From positions 342,377,484 through 342,441,483 of the forward strand of contig NC_061508.1 in the NCBI RefSeq assembly GCF_022539505.1: a stretch of DNA of 64,000 bases. Reading direction: 5' to 3'. Of the stretch, positions 43,531 through 53,556 are shown in pieces (within the stretch, counting starts at the first letter, position 1; every line of letters begins with the position of its first letter). A program made the translations under genes and the position numbers. Below the pieces are notes generated by a model, which was given only the letters and a program-made list of their open reading frames with translations, ran no database searches and was not told the origin of the DNA. This DNA comes from Lolium rigidum. Taxonomy: Eukaryota; Streptophyta; Magnoliopsida; Poales; Poaceae.

Positions 43531-45610
43531 ATGCGGCGCGGAATCACCGGTCTGGAGCCCCACCAGAAACCCTATCCTCCCAAGATCCTGACTTGTCCCC
43601 TCCGGCGCCGCCTTGTCTTCCACACCACTGGGTCGGCGATGTCAGTGAAAGGGTCCGGTGGGAGGGGCGCTGCAGATCGTGGCGGCGCAGGAATTGAGCC
43701 AGGGAGGCGCGGAGGAACTGCTGCAGGTCGCGTGCCCGGAGTTGTTGCTGCCTAAGTCATCACGGAGCTGCTGCCAGCGACTTCCCCAAACTCCTTACCG
43801 AGCTGGTGCTGCCGGCGATGTCCCCGGCAGGCTGCTGCCGACCACGACTTCGTCATGCTCCTGCCGGCCACCTCACCAAACCCGCTGCTGCTGGGTGAGC
43901 TCCCTCTCCTCCTCCATGCATTCTTTCTAAAAATGAGTTTCTTTTTATCAAGTTGAGTGTGTTAGTAGTGGAGAAACCATGCTTTCACGTTGAGATTTAG
44001 TATGATTGCAGATTGAGACATTGTTTTTGATGCCTTGCTCGAACTGGCAACCTGCAGGTCGGTAATATAGGGCTTTTTACTGTGTGTGGTGCAGCTTGCC
44101 TCTGTCTGCTTTGGTCTGGCATGACCCTGTCGTTGTTTCCAAGCTGCCGGCGGTGGTTCTGGTGAAAGAGTCTTCCGAAGCTAGCGAGCGAAGTTTAGGT
44201 GAGTTTCTGGTTCCTCTCTTGAACCAAACGATGCCAATGGCATCATCTACTTCTGGGATTGGTTTAGTTGACTTGAATCAGTGTCTACCTTAAACCAGGT
44301 TTTTATCTTCTAGTGTGCCCTTAATGTGCAGCTTGAGTTCTTATTTAAGATGGTTTTGGTATTGCTATGATCTGGACATAATCAAAGTTAGTTGCTTTTT
44401 TTTGTGATTCAATAAACATAGCGCTGCTTTATAAAGATGAATTATGCAGCCTTATTGATGCATGTGCTGTTGCTGCAGCTGTTTATGGAAAGATACCCCT
44501 AAACCTTGTTGATTTGTTGCCTGACTCGGGAAATGTTGCTCTATGAACTATCCTTGTGTTGATAAGAAAGAATTTTGGAACTGGACCAGACATAAATTGA
44601 GGTTCTGTAATATCCAGCAGCATTTTGGAACTGTGTTGTATATTGAAATCTGTACTAGCTAAAGTGCCAGCAATATTGAGGTCCTGTAATATCCAGGAGC
44701 ATTTTGGTCTCCATTTTATTTTGCTCCATTATGTGTTGTCTTCACCTGGGCATATCTATATCATCTCTAGCAGGATATGTACACATAATGAAGTAGCTAC
44801 TTACCTTTACATACTTGTGCGCCTACTCTGTTTTTTTTCATGGCTACACACACTTATCTTACATGGTTGCCTTGAATGTGAAGAGGTTGGCGTGCTGATA
44901 TAGAACGAGAAGAGGACGCTGATCATCTCCACATGTGTGTCAAGGAGTTTGCCAAAGCTAGCTAGTCGTGTTTAGGTGAGTTTTTGGTTCCTCCCTTAAA
45001 CCATAAGATGCCAATGGCATCATCTACTTGTGGGCTTTGTTTAGTTGACTTTAATCAATGTCAACCTTAAACCAGGTTTTTATCTTGTGGTGTGGGCTTC
45101 ATGCGGAGCTTGAGTTCTTATTTAATCTTTGTTTTGTTATTGCTATGATGTGGCTCTTTGTCTTAATAAAGCTGATCTGGACTTAATCGAAGTTAGTTGC
45201 TAAATTGTGATTCAACTAACACATCGCTGCTTTATAAAGACGAATTATGCGGCCGTATTGATGCCCGTGATGTTGCTACTGCTGTTTATGGAAAGATGCC
45301 CCTGGAACGTGCTGATTTGTTGCCTGACTCTGGAAATGTTGCTGTATCAGTTATCCTTTTGTTGAGAAGAAAGAATTTTGGAACCGAACCAGTTCCTGGT
45401 TCCTACAACTTGAGCTCCAAAATGCTGGCTGGATGTACCACCTTGCATGCTTGGCATTTGTACGGTTGGATTAAATGTAGACGCAATCGATCAAAACCAA
45501 CAAGTGTCGCATTTTGTCTTTGTGTTTTAGTTGCAATAGCTGTGGTGGGTGAAGTCGAAGGGATATTGTCTGACTTTTCTGATATCTGCATGCATGCAGG
45601 TTGTGCCTAG
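43531..45610 (+). CDS. Putative uncharacterised transcription unit with internally duplicated exon
   Basis: After a CT-rich leader, ATG at 43531 opens MRRGITGLEPHQKPYPPKIL and stays open to 43755 (74 codons). Further right, a clear exon-like block at 45197-45390 reads LLYKDELCGRIDARDVATAV, YGKMPLERADLLPDSGNVAV and ILLLRRKNFGTEP, followed by a possible donor region. A decayed twin of the same block with a stop lies at about 44425-44600. I do not recognise the protein. CpG-rich 5' end, AT-rich introns and apparent exons suggest a real, perhaps decaying, gene, but the exon chain cannot be settled from sequence alone, so the coordinates mark the region rather than a CDS. Confidence 0.35.
44160..45400 (+). 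repeat. Direct duplication, about 430 bp, offset about 785 bp
   Basis: 44160-44600 and 44945-45400 share TTTAGGTGAGTTT-TGGTTCCT, GATGCCAATGGCATCATCTA, TTAAACCAGGTTTTTATCTT, GCTTGAGTTCTTATTTAA and the exon block. The left copy has a premature stop after GNVAL. Confidence 0.8.
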
Positions 45611-46639
45611 TCTGGTGCAAGGGCGGGCGGCCTCCATCGCTGGCTTGCTTTGTAGTATGTTTGGGGTGCAGTGCTTGTCTCTGGCTGGTTGGGTCCGTTT
45701 TGGCCAAGCCGGGGTCGGTGCTGCCGATGTTGTGTTTATTTATGTAAGTATAATACGTGTTGAAGTCCTCGCTGTAATGTGTTGGCCAGTGAAGTCAGCT
45801 CAGCGGCGTGCAATTGTTTCGTCTGTAATGCTTTGCATTCCTCTTGAATTGCCGTGCTTGATCCTGATGGATGTACGTAGTACTACATTTTAAAGATGGC
45901 ATGGGCTGTTCTCTGTGGAGTTTTATTGATCATTATTTCCCATGTCATCCAGATGTCCATAAGATTGGAAGGTGATGTCGAGATTTCCAGTTAACTTGCA
46001 CGTACTTTTCGTTGGAAGAGAAAGAAGCCAAAGAAGTGGCCATTCAATGGTTACAGGCAAAAAAAAAAAGATAAAGTGTATATTGCAGAGTCAAGTTTTT
46101 TTTGTGTGTGGATGTTGTAGGATGATGAATTGTTGGGTACGTGATGTGAGAGCTTGGCGCTGGGCTGTTGTGAGGAATCGGCCAAGAGAGAGAATAGCGT
46201 ACGTGAGCATATCCATGGATGGACTCGTGAATTGGGTTGGCTGAATTTGGGAACCAAAAAAATGTTGCATCCAATCCGGGTTGATGATTGGCAAACAAAA
46301 AAAAAAGCTTGATGAGCGGCATCCAAAACGCGAATTCATCGGTGGAGCTGGAGCGGGGAATCCAAAACGCGAAGGGATAATTAATTAATTAATTCGTTGG
46401 GAGACAGGCTGGCAGCTCAAAAGTTGGTTCCCTTTTTCCGTACGTAGCGTGTCAGGGAAGTAAATGCGCGCGTGCGATCGGTCGAGCGACGCACGCGTGA
46501 CTAGCGTGGCAGGGAAGCAGAGTCCGCTCCACCTTTTTTTCTTGTTTTTGCCGACCGAAACGCGCGCGCAAGCCTCTGTGAATGAGTTGGTTCCTTCCGT
46601 CTTTGAGCCAACGATCGCGACTTGCTCCGCGCGCCGAAT
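45611..46639. other. Probable 3' region of the unknown unit, then intergenic
   Basis: No gene recognised. Contains an A-run (46059-46069), TAATTAATTAATTAATT at 46378 and CG-rich words before 46640. Confidence 0.3.
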
Positions 46640-46728
46640 GAGATGGATGACCAGGTCTCCGTCAAGGTGCTTCGCAGATGCGGCGGCGCACTTGAGGGCC
46701 ACCTTGACGGTGGTGCTCAGAGCACTCA
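46640..46728 (-). pseudogene. Small fragment of the DUF3615/PIR2-like gene
   Basis: On the minus strand it encodes [16 protein letters not shown], matching [16 protein letters not shown] of the intact gene at 50636-53370 (around 52850), and shares ATGGATGACCAGGT and TGCTTCGCAGATGCGGCGGC at DNA level. It ends exactly where segmental copy B begins. Confidence 0.8.
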
Positions 46729-46797
46729 ACCGCTTTTACACACATAGAAGATAGAACAAGACAGCATATATATGTGTCATCACGGTCATCTAGTTTA

Positions 46798-47406
46798 TTA
46801 GGCGAAGCAGTTGAGGCCGAAGCAACTGGTCAGCAAGCTCCTCAGCCACGTCCTACCCTTCTGCAATGCATTAAACAAGACGATTAGGCCTGATCATGTA
46901 CATCCCTGAAGTGTGCAACGACCATAAATCAACTTTTTGTGCTGTAAACTTGCTGAAGTAAATTGCATACCCGTCGCATGGACTTGCTGCACAGCATTTC
47001 CTGCGGGACCTCGTACAGGTCGTCGTCAAGAGCTTTGACCACCGTGAAGGAGAAGGGTTCTTCCATCGCTACCCGGGGCCCAGAGTCAGCGACCCAGGCT
47101 TGCCTCAGCTTGTGCTGCTGCTGTTGCGTCTTCCCCATGGCGACCACGCCCCCGTCGTCGTCGTACCCAATTCCGACCTGCAACAGGAGGGCTGGTGCAT
47201 GAAGCCTCGTAGGTTTTATACAGCAATTTAGTAGTACGTAGCTGTTTCAAAATTCAAAAAGAAAAAGTACGTAGTAGTACCTGTTTCTGTGACTTGTTGT
47301 GTGCCGTGACAGCCGCCGTCCAGCCATCGCCGTCGTCATTGCTGTGATCGTTGTTCCACTCTCCGAACGCCGGGATGCGCCTGCGGCGACCTGCCGCCCT
47401 TGCACT
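46798..47406 (-). CDS. RIN4/NOI-domain protein, copy B1 (exons 2-4)
   Basis: Minus-strand exons 47406-47281 (42 codons, RRRRIPAFGEWNNDHSNDDG), 47177-46971 (69 codons, GIGYDDDGGVVAMGKTQQQQ ... MLCSKSMRR) and 46860-46798 (ends TSCFGLNCFA, stop 46800-46798). All borders are GT/AG and phase 0. Compared with A1 the NOI exon lacks seven residues (NQCFDPA), and the middle exon has a longer Gln run. The cleavage-type motif IPAFGEW and the Cys tail are kept. The first exon with the ATG is not identified in either copy, though an acceptor (GTGTGCAG) is present. RIN4-like plasma-membrane immune regulator by family. Confidence 0.72.
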
Positions 47407-47880
47407 CTGCACACGTACGCGCGCGTTGCTGTAAGATCAAGACCACGAAGAGCTAGCAGAAGCAGGGGGCAGGCAGTGTGGTGTGCTTGGCAAGGAATCC
47501 GAGGTGGGGCCCACGCAAAAGCTAGAGCATGTGCATGCATGGGCCCAATGCACTGGTCGGCCGGTATATTCGGCAGTCGGCAGTGGTCACAGCCAGGAGT
47601 AGAGGACTGTTGGCCATTGACCCTGGTTGACTAAAGAGCTTGGAGTATGCTGCAAGCCTACCACTACGACTCGATCATTTTAGCTTCCAGAGCAAGGATC
47701 GAGTGGATTCTAGCTGGAGAAGTGACGGTGTTAAACCCAATACTGTTAATTAACCATAGCTAAGGTAGAGAGATCTGTCAGCAAAACATGCCACGACCAG
47801 AGACAGTATGAATTTGAAGAGAATGCTAATTTCATTAGTACTACTAGGTGTAAGATCGAGTGATCTTAAGTACATACATA

Positions 47881-48119
47881 CTACCTCCGTCCCAAGGAAT
47901 AAGGCGCACACGTATTTCAAGACGAACTTTGATCATGAAAATTAGATATAACATAAATTTTAATTATATTATATGTAATTAGTATCGTTGAATTTATATT
48001 GAAAAGCACTTTTTAATGATGCTAATTTCATACAAACAATCTTTTATATATTTGAAGTAATTTTGATCAAACGAAAAGCACGTAAAGCTATGACGCCTTA
48101 TTCCTTGAATCGGAGGTAG
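47881..48119. mobile_element. Stowaway MITE, 239 bp
   Basis: Ends CTACCTCCGTCCCAAGGAAT and complement of ATTCCTTGAATCGGAGGTAG, with TA on each side (47879-47880, 48120-48121). Different family from the one in copy A, and absent from copy A at the matching site (near 29115). Confidence 0.92.
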
Positions 48120-48259
48120 TACTACAGTAGAAGACATCTGTGCACACAAGGCTCAACCCGATGTACGGAGTATGCTAACTAAGACATGACTGCACACGAA
48201 TGGAAATCCTACATATATATGCACCATAACTAAATTTGCACAGAACAGAAGAAAACAGC

Positions 48260-48509
48260 TCAATAACAAACCTTGCGGCAGGGTTTGTGTACGGGAAACG
48301 GGATCCGCATCGTCGCAGACTCGAAGCGCTGGGTGAGCACGGACAAGTCGTCGTCGCCATGGTCATAGTTCCATGCCCCGAACGCCGGTATCCCTCGCCG
48401 GCACTGTACAATTCCCATCGCGTCCTGCGAAATAGACGCTCAGCCATGGCAAACGGCCGGACGCAGGCAACACCAATTCTTGATACTCAGGGAACCATAC
48501 CTGATCCAT
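48260..48509 (-). CDS. Small RIN4/NOI-domain protein, copy B2
   Basis: Micro-exon ATGGATCAG (48509-48501), donor GTATGG, then exon 48424-48260: DAMGIVQCRRGIPAFGAW, NYDHGDDDLSVLTQRFES, ending PCRKVCY and stop; 57 residues in all. The end differs from A2, which stops two codons earlier. IPAFGAW keeps the PxFGxW core. The terminal KPCRKVCY has two Cys that could be acylated, a feature A2 lacks. The open frame, splice sites and TATA box are preserved, which argues for selection since the duplication, though not strongly. Confidence 0.75.
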
Positions 48510-48735
48510 TAATGGAAGGCCTTGGCCAGTAGAGTAACTGTGAGCCACGCAAGAGCTAGTCTCCAAGTAATGGAAGAGATCGAGGTGTTGACTCGGGGAA
48601 GGCGGTGCTGTGCGGTTTCGGTGAATTTATAGGGAAGAGTTGTGTGGTGTGCTCAGTAAGGAAGACAGCCGTGTCAGAGGGGCAGGAGAAACTTGGGAAG
48701 GGAGGCAAGGCAATGGTGCGCTAGCTGGCTACAAC

Positions 48736-49062
48736 CTTTTACACAGTCTGGCCCGCTGTCCACCGTGGCCCGACACATAGGCGCTCACATGACTGCATCT
48801 ACGGCTTGGCGCTGCCATGTCACATTGAACAAACGCATAATATGTCTTAGATGTTTAAACATATACGGATCCGAATAAGTGAACCAACACATTGAAATGC
48901 GCCTACATGTTTTTTCAGAAAAAAAAAAACCCAAAACATCTTATAATAGTGAACATGGGAGTACCATTTTAACCATCAGATTATATGGAATTAACAGTTC
49001 ATATTCATTAAGTGTACCATGAAAGAATTCTTACATATTTTCAAAAACATATTATCTGCTAA
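48736..49062. other. Intergenic, no gene recognised
   Basis: AT-rich spacer between segmental copy B and the Harbinger element. Confidence 0.3.
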
Positions 49063-49530
49063 GAGAAACTCCACCGGCGCCCCCGATAGTGGCCCTGATA
49101 GCATTTTCAGGGCCGGCATCGAAAATGAGCTTGCACTGGCGCGTCCCAAAAGGCGCCGGCTAGTTTTCGGGCCCAATAGAATCGCAAGCAACCCCGTGTC
49201 GGCCTCTTCGCGAAAGGCACGAATCGAGTGTGCCGGCGCCTCGCGGCCGATTGTTTTTGCGGGTGGGGGGCGCCTTGGCAGCGAGAGGACGTGACGATTC
49301 ACATCGGAAACGACGCAGGAAGGTTGGGCGTCGACGTTAATGGCCTCCCGCGTGGAAACCGAAGCGGCGGAGACGAGTGACGCGACTGGCCACGCGGTGC
49401 CCACCTCCCCCCACGCGCCTACGCCGTCGTAAATGCGGGTAGTTGGCACCCCTATTTAAGAATGTACGCCATCTATCGCCGCGGCTCTATTCTCTCATCT
49501 CCACCACCGTAGTCGCGCCATCCTCTCCTC

Positions 49531-50018
49531 TCCACCACAACAATGTCGCGGTGGATCCATACGACGTACTCCATGCTCGCCACAATGGCCACACGCTGCT
49601 TGCGACGCCTCAACCACCACCACAGCCGACGCCGACGCCGACTACAACTCCGACGAATCCATCGACCCGCGGTTCGAGGAGTGGCACGAGGCGTATGTCG
49701 CAGACGCGGAAGCTGAGGCGGGGCAGTGTGGCGAGCAGCCGCAGGCCCCCGCTGACCTGGAGCAGGCAGCGATCCTCGCGTCCTCGAACACGCAGCGCTT
49801 CCAGAGGCTGAAAGAGGAGCAGCGCGAGTTCATCAATGACGCGAACCTCGAGCACGCCGTCGAGATCTCGCGCCAGCGAGCGGCCACGGAGGAGGTGGGG
49901 CGCCTCCTCATGGCGGCGGAGCGACAAAAGCTCATTGAGCTGAACGCTCAGCGCCACGCCGAGGCGTTCACCCAAGAGAAAAGAACGAGGCGTCTCGCCG
50001 ATGGCTGGCATCGCTGAG
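49531..50018 (+). pseudogene. Harbinger-borne coiled-coil ORF
   Basis: From about 49630 one frame reads DADYNSDESIDPRFEEWHEA, ADLEQAAILASSNTQRFQRL, KEEQREFINDANLEHAVEIS, RQRAATEEVGRLLMAAERQK and RRLADGWHR then stop at 50016-50018. It is strongly helical and charged. The frame lacks an ATG: the ATG at 49543 is in another frame, so an indel is likely near 49600. Same class as the ORF at 30077. Confidence 0.5.
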
Positions 50019-50050
50019 GGGGCTGTGCCGCCGGCAAGAACCTGCTACGC

Positions 50051-50154
50051 CCGCCGCCATGCTCCACCGACAGATGCGCGAAGCAAGAGCAGAGAGGTGG
50101 GCACGCCGCCATGCTCCACCGACAGATGCGCGAAGCAAGAGCAGAGAGGTGGGC
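50051..50154 (+). repeat. Perfect-looking tandem duplication, 2 x 52 bp
   Basis: GCCGCCATGCTCCACCGACA...GAGAGGTGGGCAC occurs twice in a row (second copy shifted by 52). Not a multiple of three. Identity looks complete, so the event is recent. Confidence 0.85.
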
Positions 50155-50635
50155 ACGAACGCAGGACGCGAAGGGGAAGAACGACAACGAGGCAGGCCCG
50201 TCGCGCACCCCAACGGACGGCCAGTAGATTAGGGTTAAGTTTAAGTTTAAATTTTATTTAAGTTTAAATTGGAGTAACTTTTGTATGAATTTAGTATGAA
50301 TTTCATTTTTAAATGTTATTTTAAATTTAAATTTCTATTGAAGCTGCCGTATGGGGTGCGTCGGCGTGGGAATAGCATCCCCAAATAGAGGATGCATGCT
50401 CTGCCGGCGCCCTCCATACCGCCTAGGGGCCGCCGGTGGAGATGCGGAGATGCTCTAACATCACCTCCGCAATAGGAAAAATAAGGTAACCACAGAAGGT
50501 TCTAGCATGAACATATCAAGTTGACAAGCACAGATAGATATTCACAGGGTTCAGAAACCTGTAACAAAAAGAGCAGCCACATGCGGCTCTGCCAGCATCT
50601 TCAAATTGGAAGTATCACACAAACCAACCTAATTA

Positions 50636-53370
50636 TCACGGCGTGACGAGCCTGTTTGAGTGCATGGGTGTTCTCCCTGACTTGGTAGCAGCGTTTATAT
50701 ATTGGGCAAACTTTGTGTCCCATCGAGGATCAAAATAGACCGAATCCTCCGAAGGCAACCACGCCATATACTCACTCCTGCTCATCCCAAAGATGATAGC
50801 TTCTTCGATGGTGAGTCCATATGGTGCAGAAGCAATTTCCTCAAACTCTGCGTGACACCCATGGTATGTTCCGAAAGCCGGATGCACAAGTCTGATCCCT
50901 TCATACTCGCAGTGGTAGCAGCGACCTTTTCTCCAAGCAAAACAACAACATATAATTAGCTAGCTGCAGATCATCACAACTGACCAAATCTTTTGCTTAT
51001 AACATCCAAACAAACTGCAACTTTAGAAATAAAACAATTTCAACCGCTATTGCACTGGACATAGCACAAAAGGTATGTTTATGAAGGACAACAACATTCT
51101 AATCCATGTCAATCAATTATCTCATTCTTATGTAGTTAAAATCAAAAAACGGTTATAGCCAACATAAAAAACCAGTGCCTTGTGTGTGTTCCTCGTGGGG
51201 TGGTGGGGCGACTATGAAGCATACAAAATAATTTCAGCATCTGTACTGCACATAGCACATAAGGGATATGTGAGGACAACAACAGTCTAATTCCTGTCAA
51301 TCAATTATTTCATTCTTATGTAGTTAATATCAACAAATGATTATAGCAAGCATACAAGACCAGTGCCTTGTGTGTGTTTGTAGTGGGGTGGTGCAGCGAT
51401 TATGCAATGCATACAAAACAATTTCAGCATATATACTGCACTTTCAGCATCTATAATGCACACAACAGAATAGGGATATGTGAGTACAACAACAGTCTAA
51501 TACATGTTAATCAATTAATGAAGAAAGCTTCAGCATTCATGAGAAAGGTAACATACCATCATCAGTCAAAGGGTCTACCACACAGCAACGCAGCACATTG
51601 TTGTCTTCATCAACATTCCTACATTCAACGAAAAACAGTGTGGGTGGTGTGCCAGCTTCAGAAGGTGAACCCTTTGGTGTTGCATAAAAGTTGATATGGC
51701 AGTATGGATCCCCATCTTTGGTGTCGTGGTAACTGTACTTCCCATTCTCCATTACTTGTGGATTGACACCGCATATAACATGAAGCTGATACTCAACCCC
51801 CTCCTACAGCAAGGCAGACTGTATTAATTCAATGAGCACTTAGTAATAGTGGAGATTGACTGGAAAAAGAACTCACCGGAGATTGCTTTGAAAAATCACT
51901 TAGTGCAGCTTCAACCGTGTCTACAAAGAAGGACTCATGATCCTTGAACCTTTCCTGTCGGCGTGAGACATAACTGGAGGCATGAGTCCGCAGTTTGGGA
52001 ACCGATGGGCTACAAGAGGGGCCTAGAGATACCAACAATGCAGAGATGCCACCGACATCTTCGGAGGACAACGGGCGTGCGTTACTGGTTTTCAGAAGAG
52101 ACCGCACTGAAGACACAACATTTAGCAGGGCACAGAGCTCTCGTACTGCTCTAGGGTCTGGATGCCATGCTACCTTAGCGGCCATCTTGTAGGCCTTTTT
52201 AAAGGATCCCGACAACTGGTGACCTTCTAGCTGCAGCATGGAAATGGCTGCTTGGAGGTTGGCATCGCCCTTAAGGAGATACAGAAGTGCGACATTCTCG
52301 GCAAGTTCAGGGAAGAGGGTGCAAAGAAACCTCACAAGGCCAGCCATTGAACGGCGTTCCAAGCGCCGAAGGATTTTGGTGCAAAGCATGTCCACCGGAA
52401 ACTCGTCTTGTGGCGGGAACGCAGTGTTGTACCAAATGGTGTTGAGTAGGACGTTGGAGACGGGGTCACCCATGGGGCCAAAGCAGTAGCCAGCCTTGAG
52501 AAGGCTGCGATGGAGGTTCTGCCGCAACGGATCGCCCGGAAGGTTTGCAATTGCCTTGAGGTAGATGCCGTGGATTTTGTCCAGGAGGACATAATTAATG
52601 GATGCCTTGAGTTGAACGGGGATCGGGTCCTGAAGCCGGGTACTCAGATAACAGTTTAGAGTTTGAAGCTGAGACTCATGGAGGTGGCCAAGGCGAAGCG
52701 AAGGTAGAGCGGGGAGCAACAACTTCTGAAGGCGGTCGGTGGTGTCTGGTGGTGACTGGCCAGACACTGAACTGGTAAAAGATGGCATGGATGACCAGGT
52801 TTCCGTGAAGGTGGAAGGAGACGGGTGCTTCGCAGATGCGGCGGCGCACTTGAGGGCCACCTTGATGGTGGTGGTCAGAGCAATCTCGGGGATAATGGCG
52901 CAGGAGAAGATGGTGCATGTAGTAGTCTCACGATCCAGCGCGACGAGGCGCACAGCCACATCAAGGTCGGCCTTGGCCAGCAGCAGGTAGCGAAGAGCTT
53001 CCCAGTCGTGCAGGTACCGGAATCGAGAGACGAGGAACGCCGTGAGGCCGTCGAACGACCGCTCGACGACGCCGGCGCCGGGTTTTTCGAACGGATCCAT
53101 CTCAATCGGCGATCTTTTTCTCTTCTTCTTGGTATCCTTCACCCCCAGGCTGGATATGGTGTTGAAGATGATGTTGGAGACGGGGTCGAGCAGCCCGAAG
53201 CAGAAGCCGGCGTCGAGGAGCGGAGGGATTAGCTCCGGCATCCCCGCCAAGATCAGCCGGTCGACCGCCTCCTTGTAGTACCCGCGGATCTCGTCCCGAA
53301 CCTTGGATTGGTCGCGGCTGCGCTGCTCGTAGGGGTAGTACTCTTTCGGCTCTCTCGATTCGCCGGCCAT
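50636..53370 (-). CDS. PIR2-like helical domain / DUF3615 protein, 676 aa, intact
   Basis: Three exons on the minus strand: 53370-51877 (1494 nt), 51803-51557 (247 nt) and 50925-50636 (290 nt). Borders are GT/AG and the phases sum exactly to 676 codons plus stop. Start [16 protein letters not shown] is the first true ATG. Two related helical repeats are visible: [20 protein letters not shown] with [20 protein letters not shown] (about residues 40-145), and [20 protein letters not shown] with [20 protein letters not shown] (about 285-375). These fit the PIR2-like helical domain of grass proteins. The last two exons form DUF3615: [60 protein letters not shown] and [19 protein letters not shown]. 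Molecular function unknown. It lies head to head with the Twinkle-like gene, 186 bp between ATGs. A fragment (46640) and a decayed tail (58346) are related copies nearby. Confidence 0.88.
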
Positions 53371-53556
53371 CGGAGCGATAAGGCGCGGCGGCGGCGGCGG
53401 CGGCGGGAGGAAGACGGAAGTTGCGATCTTCAATTAATGATGAATCCCTAAAATCCCTCACTGCTCCAGGGGACCCACATGTAAGAGAACCCCTAACTCC
53501 CTCTCGGCCTCTCCTTCCTCTCCAATCAAGAAATCCTCTGCTTCTCCTCGCCTGAG
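53371..53556. promoter_or_regulatory. Bidirectional intergenic region (186 bp between ATGs)
   Basis: The only DNA between two divergent start codons must hold both leaders and a shared promoter. It has a CGG/GCC repeat near 53383-53407 and no clear TATA. The short spacing suggests co-regulated, TATA-less transcription. Confidence 0.5.

Larger units (their letters stand above)
46730..48735. repeat. Segmental duplication copy B (two NOI genes)
   Basis: Same order and orientation as 27758-29690. Carries its own Stowaway element at 47881-48119, absent from copy A. Confidence 0.9.
49063..50455 (+). mobile_element. PIF/Harbinger-type element, 1393 bp
   Basis: Left end GAGAAACTCCACCGGCG and right end CGCCGGTGGAGATGCGGAG then ATGCTC are flanked by TAA (49060-49062, 50456-50458). 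Left and right ends share CTCCACCGGCG. It carries a promoter-like leader and a coiled-coil ORF but no transposase. Confidence 0.82.

Noticed and set aside
53371..53433. Longer N-terminus of the DUF3615 gene
   Set aside because: The upstream codon is not ATG (reads TTG); the first ATG is at 53370.
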